From: Cladorhizidae sp. MBARI D1340-BT2
Taxonomy: Eukaryota > Porifera > Demospongiae > Poecilosclerida > Cladorhizidae
DNA length: 64,000 nucleotides
Assembly: GCA_028752905.1 (NCBI GenBank)
Contig: JAQNBH010000017.1
Location: forward strand, 32,811,908 to 32,875,907
Direction: 5' to 3'
Of the stretch, positions 60,701 through 64,000 are shown in pieces. How positions within the stretch are numbered: the stretch's first letter is position 1; the number at the start of each line of letters is the position of its first letter. The position numbers were made by a program, and so were the translations under genes. The notes below the pieces were generated by a model. It was not told where the DNA came from. It saw only the letters and a list, made by a program, of their open reading frames with translations, and made no database searches.

Positions 60701-62396
60701 TTGTTGTTGTTGATGTGAAGGTGTTAATGACATTGTTTGTTAATACTTGATATTTTTTTGGTTTTGGTTGTTGTTTTTAGTTTTGTTGTTGTTGTTATAG
60801 ATTCAGTTTAGCTGTTGTTGTTATTGTTGTTGTTGATTATTGCTGTTATTACGTAACTAATGCATGCTGCTGTTGCTATTGTTGTTATTGATTATGGCTA
60901 TTATTTATGCTATTAATGCATGCTGTTGTATTGTTGTTGATTATTGCTGTTATTACGTAGCTAATGCATGCTGCTGTTTCTATTGTTGTTATTGATTATT
61001 GCTATTATTTATGCTATTAATGCATGCTGTTGTTGTTATTGTAGTTTTTGATTATTGCTATTATTTATGCTATTAATGCATGTTATTGTAGTTGTTGATT
61101 ATTGCTATTATTTATGCTATTAATGCATGCTGTTGTTGTTATTGTAGTTGTTGATTATTGCTATTATTTATGCTATTAATGCATGCTGTTGTTGTTATTG
61201 TAGTTGTTGATTATTGCTATTATTTATGCTATTAATGCATGCTGTTATTGTTATTGTTATTGTTGATTATTGCTGTTATTATGCTTCTAATACATGGTGT
61301 TCTTTATTGTTGTTGTTGACAATCATTAGTTGTTGCTGTTATTATGCTACTGATGTTGACGTTGTTGTGCATTCCTGGTCACATACCTGATGTGCTTTTC
61401 TGAAGATGCTCGTAAAGATCCCATCTTCCCAGTCACCAGTTGTGGGGTCCACACAGCCAAACAGCTCACACAGATTGTCCACAGCTTTGGGATAAACTTT
61501 ACTCAGCTTGATAGTGATGGAGTTCCCTTGCTCAGCATTCAGTGCTGACACTACCAAGTTCAATGCAGTGCTCTTTCCTGTGGCTGGCTGGCCCGATAGA
61601 ATAATAGCTAAAAATAAAAGATTTTTTTTTTTGCTCTGAACCAGTTGTATGGTAAATTAAATGTATATTGAAACTATACCATGTCTTAGTTGAGCCATGG
61701 CACATAGCTGTTCTACTTTGTACATCCATAACTGTGAAGGCACTAAGCCTGCTTTGATGGCTTCAATCTTAAGCTTCTCCAAAATACCCTGAAGTAAGCA
61801 AAAGGACAGGTTGCAATAGATGCATTGTATCTTGGCAGCAACAAAAGTCCTGGATAACAACTCACTGGTGGAGATGACAGAGGACATACTGAGTGCTGAA
61901 GATGAAGGTTAGCCACTTCAAGACTGCCACTGAACACATCTTTAATCATTCCAATGAAGACACCCATCTCCTAGTGTTGTTCATGTACAGAGTTACTATA
62001 TTTATAGGTCAGGTGCACCAAGTATTTTTCGAATGACAAAAAGTTACCTGGTTTGGGAGTCCGGCTCCAACAATGTTCAACACCAACTGAGCAACAAGGG
62101 TATGCTCCTTCAACACGGAGCTTGGCAAAGACTGCCCAATTATTGGACTTGTATGAGGGGGGCCATCCAATCCCCTCCTCCTATGCCTAGTGTCATCGCT
62201 GAGGGACAACCCGTGGCACTGAGAATGATAGTCAGAGGTATGTATCATCACTGTGGAAGTGTGATCGGGACTCGGCTTTGAGTTTGTGCTTCCTGAAGTT
62301 ACATTTCTTCTGGAGGACACTATTATCTGGCTGGCCACTTTGAGGATATGACAGATGGTGGATGCACTGAGCAAAGCCTGTGGACATCCTCCAGAT
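24333..62396 (-). CDS. Divergent dynein heavy chain gene (DNHD1-type best fit), 37 exons, 5' end outside window
   Basis: Joining 37 minus-strand exons by GT-AG (one GC-AG) sites gives about 8.8 kb of coding sequence covering the AAA1/AAA2 boundary, AAA2-AAA4, stalk with microtubule-binding domain, AAA5, AAA6 and C-terminal domain. Dynein heavy chains are ring ATPase motors that step on microtubules. AAA2 and AAA3 keep Walker A sequences (SGQPATGKST, GPHGSGKTT); the AAA4 P-loop is degenerate (VGAFGQQLNS), and conserved motifs in AAA3 and AAA6 are altered. This divergence suggests DNHD1 rather than a classical axonemal or cytoplasmic chain, but AAA1 and the stem are not visible, so the assignment is tentative. 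All phases join except exons 6-7. Confidence 0.82.
24795..24869 (-). CDS. Dynein exon 36
   Basis: Chosen acceptor ctaagag at 24870 gives 25 in-frame codons ending FIFQAQLTNRDKDH at donor gtgagt, phase 0-0. An alternative acceptor 13 bp earlier leads to a frame clash with exon 37. Confidence 0.78.
24883..25957. other. Intron 35, about 1.1 kb, no gene
   Basis: AT-rich with a short CA/TG-rich stretch at about 25268-25345. Nothing else recognised. Confidence 0.6.
25958..26248 (-). CDS. Dynein exon 35
   Basis: 97 codons, phase 0-0. Contains STVPQHWLDLVGPSAPPSTW and FWLGGFFNPAGFLNIVQQ, the dynein C-terminal 'VP-x-x-W ... FW-x-x-GFF-x-x-x-x-FL' blocks. The best single exon for recognising the family. 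Confidence 0.93.
26309..26425 (-). CDS. Dynein exon 34
   Basis: 39 codons, phase 0-0: DTPFGIFMKSEVSRMNMCWQ followed by VIQDNFK. It fits the helical segment that precedes the C-terminal domain, where family members have a conserved Glu-x-x-Arg-x-Asn. Confidence 0.87.
26506..26901 (-). CDS. Dynein exon 33
   Basis: 132 codons, phase 0-0, acceptor catactag and donor gtaaga. It corresponds to the poorly conserved linker between AAA6 and the C-terminal domain. The middle is Ser/Thr-rich. Confidence 0.82.
26999..27229 (-). CDS. Dynein exon 32 (AAA6 end)
   Basis: Begins VIYGSAVTDAANAIIFSALV, a clear form of the dynein 'YGG-x-V-T-D-x-x-D' motif with Gly-Gly-Arg changed to Gly-Ser-Ala and the final Asp to Asn. 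77 codons, phase 0-0. Confidence 0.9.
27289..27381 (-). CDS. Dynein exon 31
   Basis: 31 codons, phase 0-0. PVAWSGIRYMITE matches the family's 'PW-x-x-L-x-Y-x-I-G-E' just before the YGG motif in exon 32. Confidence 0.88.
27455..27916 (-). CDS. Dynein exon 30 (AAA6 core)
   Basis: 154 codons, phase 0-0. GQWILLHNIQLCQRLLSDLP equals the conserved 'G-x-W-V-x-L-x-N-x-H-L' of AAA6, with His replaced by Gln. MAMLHATIRLRRHV replaces the usual 'FFHA-x-x-x-E-R', so AAA6 is recognisable but eroded. Confidence 0.9.
28627..28870 (-). CDS. Dynein exon 29
   Basis: Completes a Lys codon split with exon 28. LLPMQQLLILSAMRPERISQ is the 'LL-x-x-R-x-x-RPDR' block; further on VPVIIFRDEPDF stands where most dyneins have 'P-x-x-F-x-LS-x-G-x-DP'. 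81 codons plus one base, donor gtgatt. Confidence 0.9.
28871..29200. other. Right part of the 8-kb intron 28, simple sequence
   Basis: C-rich tracts at about 28915-28924 and 29142-29171, then (CA)n and (TA)n leading into the foldback element. No gene. Confidence 0.65.
29201..29341. mobile_element. Foldback MITE-like element
   Basis: Inverted arms 29201-29252 and 29287-29341 pair almost completely (catatttatatacat, ccaaagctcatatcactt, gtcagccactattaa) around a 34-nt loop, inside TA-rich flanks. The compact size, lack of coding and TA context fit a non-autonomous inverted-repeat transposon. The superfamily is not determined. Confidence 0.75.
29357..30060. repeat. Displaced copy of C2-array spacer DNA
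   Basis: About 700 bp matching, in the same orientation and order, the shared spacer segments at about 3880-4550, 12733-13470, 16265-16915 and 19770-20455 (shared: atagaaatccatggaagaga, gtggttcctayaggcat, gtgcagtaacaatagaacac). It is closest by eye to the unit 4 copy. It starts right beside the foldback element. No TIRs seen at its edges. Confidence 0.88.
30310..30560. repeat. Minisatellite, ~38-42-bp unit, 6 copies
   Basis: Units built on aaaatgttgaaggagngtag followed by aggtgtatggtgacactctc, with length variation. Confidence 0.85.
30686..33522 (+). mobile_element. Decayed hAT-type DNA transposon, 5-bp TSD
   Basis: Perfect 16-bp terminal inverted repeats CAGGGTTTCATACAGG (30686-30701 and 33507-33522) are flanked by GTCTT at 30681-30685 and 33523-33527. 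Long G tracts lie just inside both ends (12 G on the left; 13 C before the right TIR plus an inner G run). A hAT transposase relic fills the centre on the plus strand. hAT TSDs are usually 8 bp; the 5-bp duplication matches what is reported for the hAT5 group. Confidence 0.87.
31320..33400 (+). pseudogene. hAT transposase relic (TTF zinc-finger/ZMYM1-like type)
   Basis: In order: a TTF-type finger start (KYPWVTCKNPSGGMFC, about 31350); stops at about 31480-31620; the longest frame 31590-32300 with FFSILADESQDISTQEELS (catalytic Asp region of the RNase H-like fold), GQGYDGAATFSG and IHCSCHRLQLASMQA; further pieces at 32313-32702 and 32647-32940; and a dimerisation tail with LLTLPIATATVEHSFS then a stop, MKIVKTRIRNRLS. 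Several stops and frameshifts: not functional. Confidence 0.85.
33523..35800. other. Intron 28, unassigned 2.3 kb
   Basis: Unique, AT-rich sequence without exon or repeat structure that I can recognise, apart from two imperfect copies of an 'attgccatttctattcttcaag' type segment at about 34895-34990. Confidence 0.55.
35801..36548. repeat. 45-bp minisatellite, about 16 copies
   Basis: Unit gattagttaggggcgtgtat followed by aggagtgctgtgctaaaatactgta. Repeated variants (gtatattgg, ctctata) recur as blocks, showing higher-order duplication. Open frames on both strands result from the multiple-of-three period. Confidence 0.95.
36833..36969 (-). CDS. Dynein exon 28
   Basis: 45 codons plus two bases, donor gtaagt. 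LLASRFPWVHSILDKLGKDG, then a Trp and APETINLNESLGF, fits the AAA6 N-terminal region before the 'RPDR' block. Too short and embedded to stand out as an open frame. Confidence 0.82.
37745..39152. repeat. 28-bp minisatellite, roughly 48 copies
   Basis: Unit tattgtgaactatatttggt followed by gagtgtca. Deleted copies (about 20 bp, lacking attgtga) alternate with full ones. At 1.4 kb it is the second-largest array in the window, lying within intron 27. Confidence 0.94.
39535..39729 (-). CDS. Dynein exon 27
   Basis: 65 codons, phase 0-0, acceptor cttctacag and donor gtacga. FDWMSDSQWQALL matches the 'L-x-x-x-x-W-x-x-L' found in AAA6 before exon 28. Confidence 0.87.
40361..40475 (-). CDS. Dynein exon 26
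   Basis: Completes a Ser codon split with exon 25. VKGYFEKDRHLFSFMLSEE corresponds to the family's 'R-G-L-F-E-x-H-K-L-x-F-S'. 38 codons plus one base; donor gtaata. Confidence 0.88.
40597..40785 (-). CDS. Dynein exon 25
   Basis: Phase 2 at both edges. Contains VIMAIVWFMGAILPIYQVSY, the conserved 'L-x-x-I-x-x-MYQ-(F/Y)-SL' helix at the AAA5/AAA6 boundary. Confidence 0.9.
40786..42068. other. Intron 24, left part
   Basis: (CA)n at about 40950-41005. A 33-bp minisatellite (gtgcaagtccactgtctgcc actatctatagat), 5 copies, at about 41361-41530. The rest is unassigned AT-rich sequence. Confidence 0.7.
42069..42212. repeat. Near-perfect palindrome with hammerhead-like core
   Basis: Arms 42069-42134 and 42137-42212 pair across a 2-nt loop (attaaaatcac, tttttattcactcgacgttt, gactagatgctctagtcttc). 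On the minus strand the left arm reads CTGATGA (42136-42130), an 18-nt self-pairing stem (42129-42112), then GAAACGTC, i.e. the conserved parts of a hammerhead ribozyme. Such motifs are known in Penelope-like elements and related retroelements. The right arm lacks the intact core. Confidence 0.72.
42240..44950 (+). mobile_element. Heavily decayed Ty3/gypsy element
   Basis: A plus-strand relic, in order: gag remnants (42340-42830); zinc-knuckle remnants CFLCGGA and CPALNEQCHNCGHFAK; a protease-like stretch at about 42990-43090; RT remnants at 43470-43915 (SLPWRAQVIIVKD, CIDYSQTVNQSTELDGYPL, and YMDN where YxDD is expected); RNase H remnants at 44150-44440 (FALIADEHSVAFMLDNK); and integrase zinc-finger traces at about 44490-44570. 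This is the standard RT-before-INT order, unlike the element at 7-12 kb. Stops and frameshifts throughout; no LTRs found. Confidence 0.8.
43445..43915 (+). pseudogene. Reverse transcriptase relic of the second gypsy element
   Basis: Recognisable RT fingers and palm sequence spread over at least two frames. The catalytic motif is altered (PYMDNITVAGNDQKEHD), and stops interrupt the fingers and palm. Confidence 0.78.
44951..45340. other. Intron 24, right end
   Basis: A short agaaacagag-type repeat at about 44955-44995, then unassigned AT-rich sequence. Confidence 0.6.
45341..45699 (-). CDS. Dynein exon 24 (AAA5 end)
   Basis: 119 codons plus two bases. IKGAEVQCSHSFRLVLLSHD matches 'F-R-L-x-L-x-T', VASLVSIVVFHPEIAGIQQS matches the AAA5 'I-N-F-x-V-T-x-x-G-L-x-x-Q' block, and a coiled segment with LLQVLVEQENGHMEV follows. 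Confidence 0.9.
45756..45917 (-). CDS. Dynein exon 23 (AAA5)
   Basis: 54 codons, phase 0-0. VEKGLILLISNVSTKEL is the AAA5 'G-x-x-V-L-x-E-N-V' strand. The following intron is only 56 bp (45700-45755). Confidence 0.87.
46028..46048 (-). CDS. Dynein exon 22, 21-nt microexon
   Basis: Seven codons, EVVFILM, between acceptor cttcacagag and donor gtatgt, phase 0-0. They supply the beta-strand expected between exons 21 and 23. Without them the two exons still join in frame, so skipping is possible. Confidence 0.65.
46198..46687 (-). CDS. Dynein exon 21 (stalk end and AAA5 start)
   Basis: 163 codons plus one base. AWQSKLNLLPTPKILAAKC and ITVYCGPLK recall 'Y-x-G-x-F'; LEGLPVDSSSQQNA is the AAA5 'GLP-x-D-x-x-S-x-E-N' motif with Glu changed to Gln, and WPLVLDPLGMAEDWI is 'W-P-L-x-I-D-P-Q'. 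Confidence 0.92.
46832..47116 (-). CDS. Dynein exon 20 (stalk coiled coil 2)
   Basis: 94 codons with split codons at both edges. Heptad-rich helix beginning AESELQEMEASLQHESG and later VLQTEVDELQESFDKCVMEK; it is the return helix of the stalk. About 30 residues in the middle are Gly/Ser/Glu-rich and unusual for the family. Confidence 0.88.
47317..48636 (-). CDS. Dynein exon 19 (AAA4 end, stalk coiled coil 1, microtubule-binding domain)
   Basis: 1,320 bp, by far the largest exon (439 full codons). The long outgoing helix has KALVALHNTRKQVVQLKTML; SLNNPPHLVGTIMDLMLTLL is the conserved Pro-Pro entry to the microtubule-binding domain; KFLDMLKNLKWEEGL and ESAALMCNFAISIVEYNDML are its later helices. 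A Ser/Thr-rich insertion (STPVSNSTRSSAGHSATFTS) lies in the domain. Confidence 0.92.
48700..48831 (-). CDS. Dynein exon 18 (AAA4)
   Basis: Completes a His codon with exon 17. HIIWICDWTNESLMNSTSYF corresponds to the AAA4 'C-T-I-D-W-F-x-x-W-P-x-x-A-L' segment, with the second Trp-Pro lost. 43 codons plus partials. Confidence 0.84.
50020..50343. repeat. 42-bp minisatellite, 7-8 copies
   Basis: Unit gacaaccccccagacaagtt followed by acaagtagtctaatgttcatgt; sites differ mainly by C-run length. Confidence 0.94.
50430..51410. repeat. 24-bp minisatellite, about 38 degenerate copies
   Basis: Unit tagtggtctgcttattttag followed by tttc, with many deletions and duplicated blocks (for example ggtcagcttattatagtttccagg occurs twice with identical neighbours). 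Confidence 0.93.
52376..52515 (-). CDS. Dynein exon 17 (AAA4)
   Basis: 46 codons plus two bases, acceptor ctttgtag and donor gtaagc. VFRNIRFVFCLPPISPLLGS is the AAA4 'V-R-x-N-L-H-x-V-x-x-x-S-P' strand with several substitutions. A different frame of the same DNA is longer and misleading. Confidence 0.86.
52516..53174. other. Intron 16 with trinucleotide-rich DNA
   Basis: (act/gct)n-like sequence at about 52660-52860 and a tgttgttg stretch at about 52590-52650. No exon seen. Confidence 0.65.
53175..53282 (-). CDS. Dynein exon 16 (AAA4)
   Basis: 36 codons, phase 0-0: ILQELNSIISTGEFPTLFTN matches 'F-L-E-x-I-N-x-x-L-x-x-G-E-V-P-x-L-F'. Too short to be conspicuous as an ORF but one of the clearest AAA4 signatures. 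Confidence 0.92.
53473..53659 (-). CDS. Dynein exon 15 (AAA4 P-loop region, degenerate)
   Basis: 62 codons plus one base. NTVLVGAFGQQLNSIASLAL stands where AAA4 has 'L-L-V-G-x-G-G-S-G-K-Q-S-L'; the P-loop Lys and Ser are lost, so nucleotide binding is unlikely. It ends PIGIIIK at a GC donor (aag|gcacat); no GT donor gives the correct join to exon 16. Confidence 0.88.
54103..54263 (-). CDS. Dynein exon 14 (AAA3/AAA4 linker)
   Basis: 53 codons plus two bases, donor gtatgt. KRYREEKEETLDLEISDSN is charged and LQCLVQLHRSLTFS fits the helix preceding the AAA4 P-loop. Phase joins exons 13 and 15. Confidence 0.85.
54264..55680. other. Intron 13 (1.4 kb)
   Basis: Unassigned apart from a short repeat of cttcctgtagtatactaaac (4 copies, about 55533-55612). 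The open frames here show no dynein similarity. Confidence 0.6.
55681..55824 (-). CDS. Dynein exon 13 (AAA3/AAA4 linker)
   Basis: 48 codons, phase 0-0, acceptor tttgttag and donor gttatt. Contains LEPFILSAFPPEVKQGNAVM. Weak family similarity; placed by phase, splice sites and position. Confidence 0.75.
56050..56199 (-). CDS. Dynein exon 12 (AAA3 end)
   Basis: 50 codons, phase 0-0. LDLCWIFEARRAFTDGICRA corresponds to 'L-x-x-L-W-x-H-E-x-x-R-V-F-x-D-R-L', with the family's His replaced by Phe. Confidence 0.9.
56280..56764 (-). CDS. Dynein exon 11 (AAA3 core)
   Basis: 161 codons plus two bases. ECFIDDVHLPL is the Walker B 'F-I-D-D-x-N-M-P'; SHEYLRQLVDHRG is 'E-L-L-R-Q-x-x-D'; VSPRLRRHLAIIHLPE carries the arginine-rich sensor; TPGRFHYFFSLKHLLSVFQ is 'T-P-x-K-x-H-Y-x-F-N-x-R-D-x-x-x-V'. 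Confidence 0.93.
56820..56948 (+). repeat. G-rich purine tract within intron 10
   Basis: Dense runs such as gggagggagggaaggaggga and gggtgggtgggtaggtggat give many sets of four G-runs on the plus strand (C-rich in the dynein transcript). Confidence 0.8.
57035..57145 (-). CDS. Dynein exon 10 (AAA3)
   Basis: Split codons at both edges: VFKQIVLNGYSKSDAIFDFM then KVNFHHRQ. It continues AAA3 between the P-loop and Walker B. Confidence 0.85.
57211..57325 (-). CDS. Dynein exon 9 (AAA3 Walker A)
   Basis: 38 codons plus one base. HTLIVGPHGSGKTTVYKHFL is a complete P-loop, so AAA3 should bind nucleotide. Confidence 0.92.
57440..58475. repeat. 39-42-bp minisatellite, about 25 copies
   Basis: Unit cttgtaactgttggtaacag followed by aaatagaaatgttgatcatacg. 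Three subtypes (gatcatacg, gacacgtg, aacatgagc) recur in blocks, showing higher-order copying. The ORFs on both strands are spurious. Lies in intron 8. Confidence 0.95.
58701..58740 (-). repeat. Degenerate relative of the 42.1-kb hammerhead-like motif
   Basis: Minus strand: CTTATGA, an 18-nt stem-like segment ending TCTAGTC, then GAAATGTCGAG. Same layout as at 42.1 kb but with the CTGATGA core changed to CTTATGA, so not a complete core. Confidence 0.6.
59064..59130 (-). CDS. Dynein exon 8 (AAA2/AAA3 linker)
   Basis: 22 codons plus one base. GSVFVNTVDT matches the 'I-x-V-P-T-x-D-T' strand before the AAA3 P-loop; joins exons 7 and 9 in phase. Confidence 0.88.
59218..59500 (-). CDS. Dynein exon 7 (end of AAA2 module)
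   Basis: LLLFSVIWSYGGGLVSGKDQ is the conserved 'F-x-I-W-x-x-G-G' block, followed by SVFDYYVDESGEWDVWQ. The upstream (CA)n extends the open frame spuriously. The 5' edge (acceptor ctctag at 59501) does not join exon 6 in phase. Confidence 0.85.
59515..59660. repeat. (TG)n/(CA)n microsatellite
   Basis: Interrupted dinucleotide runs with gcatgcatgcatg between. They generate His/Thr-rich frames that merge with dynein exon 7. Confidence 0.9.
59859..60010 (-). CDS. Dynein exon 6 (AAA2)
   Basis: 50 codons plus two bases. GVVYFGTDVLGWRPVVTTWL is 'C-G-M-V-Y ... L-G-W-x-P-x-x-x-S-W-L'; HTLLKYFEKIMDNIVEYILH follows. Donor gtgagc. Confidence 0.91.
60359..60559 (-). CDS. Dynein exon 5 (AAA2)
   Basis: 67 codons, phase 0-0. 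KVFTLSNGEQLKMNESNFKL is 'L-x-L-x-N-G-E-R-I', and LVFETGSLDHASPTMLLD is 'F-E-V-x-D-L-x-x-A-S-P-A-T-V-S-R', with the Ser-Arg lost. Confidence 0.92.
60600..61370. repeat. (TTG)-rich DNA and 56-57-bp minisatellite
   Basis: A ttgttg-rich stretch leads into about 8 copies of gctattaatgcatgctgttg plus ttgttattgtagttgttgattattgctattattta. Lies in intron 4. Confidence 0.9.
61387..61607 (-). CDS. Dynein exon 4 (AAA2 Walker A)
   Basis: Completes an Ala codon with exon 3, giving AIILSGQPATGKSTALNLVV, a complete P-loop. KVYPKAVDNLCELFG matches 'I-N-P-K-A-x-x-x-x-x-L-Y-G', and TTGDWEDGIFTSIFRKAHQ matches 'T-x-E-W-x-D-G-x-x-x-x-x-x-R'. Donor gtatgt, phase 0. Confidence 0.94.
61680..61788 (-). CDS. Dynein exon 3
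   Basis: 36 codons plus one base, from GILEKLKIEAIKAGLVPSQL to QLCAMAQLRHG. Corresponds to 'K-x-x-Q-L-x-E-x-x-x-x-R-H-G' just before the AAA2 P-loop. Confidence 0.9.
61866..61970 (-). CDS. Dynein exon 2
   Basis: 35 codons, phase 0-0. EMGVFIGMIKDVFSGSLEVA fits 'F-x-x-L-x-x-D-L-F-P-G' at the start of AAA2. Confidence 0.87.
62048..62396 (-). CDS. Dynein exon 1 of those visible (AAA1/AAA2 boundary)
   Basis: 116 codons plus one base, ending GAGLPNQ at donor gtaact. SASTICHILKVASQIIVSS and HTLVAQLVLNIVGAG fit the helical end of AAA1; between them is a Ser/His/Asp-rich insert. The acceptor at 62397 is the best choice, but the alternative ccacag at 62376 would also be in frame. Confidence 0.75.
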
Positions 62397-62484
62397 CTGT
62401 GGAGTGCTCATATAATTAGAAACATTCTGGGGATGGGATTATATTTAGAGAGAATGCCTATAATGGCACAACAATGGTACATTC

Positions 62485-64000
62485 ACTCCAACACAGCAGC
62501 AGCAGCAGCAGTAGCAACAACTACAACAACAACAATAACAGCAACACAGTAAAACAACAAAATGAACTGCAGAATGGAAGTAATGTCAGTGATGTCAGTG
62601 ACAGCAGCTTTAGTGATGTCAGTGGCAACAGCTACAGTGACGTCAGTGGCAACAGCCACAGTGATGTCAGGTCAGTGGCAGCAACTGCAGTGATGTCAGG
62701 TCAGTGGCAACAGCTGCAGTCATGTCAGGTCAGTGGCAACAGCTGGAGTGGTCAGTCGCAGCAACTGCAGTGATGTCAGGTCAGTGGCAACAGCTGCAGT
62801 AATGTCAGTGGCAATAGCTGCAATAATGCCAGTGGCAGCACCTGCAGTAATGTCAGTGGCAGCAGCTGCAGTGATGCCAGTGACAGCAGCTGCAGTGATG
62901 TCAGTGCCAACAGCTGTAGTGATGTCAGTGTCAACAGCTGCAGCAATGCGTGATAACAGCCGCAGTGATATCAGTGTCAACAGCTGCAGTGATCTCAGTG
63001 GCAACAGCTGCAGTGATGTCAGTGGCAACAGCTGCAGTGATGCCAGTGACAGCAACTGCAGTGATGTCAGGTCAGTGGCAACAGCTGCAGTGATGCCAGG
63101 TCAGTGGCAAAAGCTGCAGTAATGTCAGTGGCAACAGCTGCAATAATGCCAGTGGCAGCAGCTGCAGTGATGTCAGTGGCAGCAGCTGCAGTGATGCCAG
63201 TGACAGCAGCTGCAGTGATGTCCGTGGCAACAGCTGCAGTGATGTCAGTGTCAACAGCTGCAGTGATGTCAGTGTCAACAGCTGCAGTGATGTCAGTGTC
63301 AACAGCTGCAGTGATACCAGTGATAGCAGCTGCAGTGATGTCAGTGACAGCAGCTGCAGTGATGTCAGTGTCAACAGCTGCAGTGATGTCAGTGGCAACA
63401 GCTGCAGTGATGCCAGTGACAGCAGCTGCAGTGGTGTCAGTGGCAGCAGCTGCAGTGATGTCAGTGTCAACAGCTGCAGTGATGTCAGTGTCAACAGCTG
63501 CAGTGATGTCAGTATCAACAGCTGCAGTGATGCCAGTGATAGCAGCTGCAGTGATGTCAGTGACAGCAGCTGCAGTGATGTCAGTGTCAACAGCTGCAGT
63601 GATGTCAGTGGCAACAGCTGCGGTGATGCCAGTGACAGCAGCTGCAGTGATATCAGTGGCAGCAGCTGCAGTGATGTCAGTGTCAACAGCTGCAGTGATG
63701 TCAGTGTCAACAGCTGCAGTGATGTCAGTGTCAACAGCTGCAGTGATGCCAGTGACAGCAGCTGCAGTAATGTCAGTGGCAAGAGCTGCAGTGATGTCAG
63801 TGTCAACAGTTGCAGCGATGCCAGTGATAGCAGCTGCAGTGATGTCAGTGTCTCAACAGCTGCAGTGATGCCAGTGATAGCAGCTGCAGTGATGTAAGTG
63901 GCAACAGCTGCAGTGATGCCAGTGATAGCAGCTGCAGTGATGTAAGTGGCAACAGCTGCAGTGATGTCAGTGGCAACAGCTGCAGTGATGTCAGTGTCAA
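62485..64000. repeat. 24-bp minisatellite running off the right edge
   Basis: More than 55 copies based on agctgcagtgatgtcagtgt plus caac, preceded by a short (cag)/(caa) stretch. Each unit carries PvuII/PstI-type CAGCTGCAG and a TGATGTCA half-CRE-like sequence. Repetitive Ala/Val/Ser and Leu-rich frames on both strands are spurious. It lies in the intron upstream of dynein exon 1. Confidence 0.96.

Noticed and set aside
63072..63868. Ala/Val-rich and Leu-rich frames of about 250 residues
   Set aside because: Both arise from the 24-bp array; dynein exon phases place the area in an intron.
1..64000. tRNA, rRNA or other classical structured RNA genes
   Set aside because: I looked for tRNA B-box-like GGTTCRANYCC with a matching A box and found none convincing; no rRNA-like sequence seen.

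Overview
This is a stretch of a metazoan nuclear genome. Protein genes are split into many exons with GT-AG introns (the shortest I place is 56 bp), introns carry minisatellites, and animal-type families are present: a synaptotagmin-like C2 protein, a dynein heavy chain, Ty3/gypsy and hAT elements. I cannot name the species. A non-bilaterian invertebrate such as a sponge is my best guess, from element types and compact introns only.

Left third (1-24.3 kb), plus strand: a tandem array of five copies of a two-exon cassette encoding one C2 domain plus an acidic, Ser/Thr-rich tail. All five first exons (A) are 285 bp and phase 0 on both sides. The second exons (B) of units 1-4 also end at phase-0 donors, and only unit 5 runs into a diverged tail and a stop. 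This reads most simply as one gene whose C2 exon pair was duplicated repeatedly, but units 2-4 also carry a TATA-like box and an ATG, so separate small genes remain possible. The array is interrupted by a minus-strand Ty3/gypsy element (7147-12315, TSD CTACT, empty site preserved in sister units) whose integrase lies upstream of reverse transcriptase, and by a 612-bp solo LTR (22222-22833, TSD ATAAT).

Right two thirds (24.3-62.4 kb), minus strand: one large, divergent dynein heavy chain gene, convergent with the C2 gene (stop codons about 130 bp apart). I place 37 exons (about 2,930 codons) running from the AAA1/AAA2 boundary through AAA2, AAA3, AAA4, stalk with microtubule-binding domain, AAA5, AAA6 and the C-terminal domain to the stop. 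The N-terminal stem and AAA1 lie beyond the right edge. The AAA4 P-loop is degenerate and several conserved dynein motifs are altered; a DNHD1-type protein is the best fit. All exon phases join except one junction (exons 6-7).

Its introns host most of the other features: a decayed hAT element with perfect 16-bp ends and a 5-bp TSD, a foldback MITE, a decayed second gypsy element, a near-perfect palindrome with a hammerhead-ribozyme-like core, a displaced copy of C2-locus intron DNA, and large minisatellites (24-57 bp units), one of which fills the window's right end.
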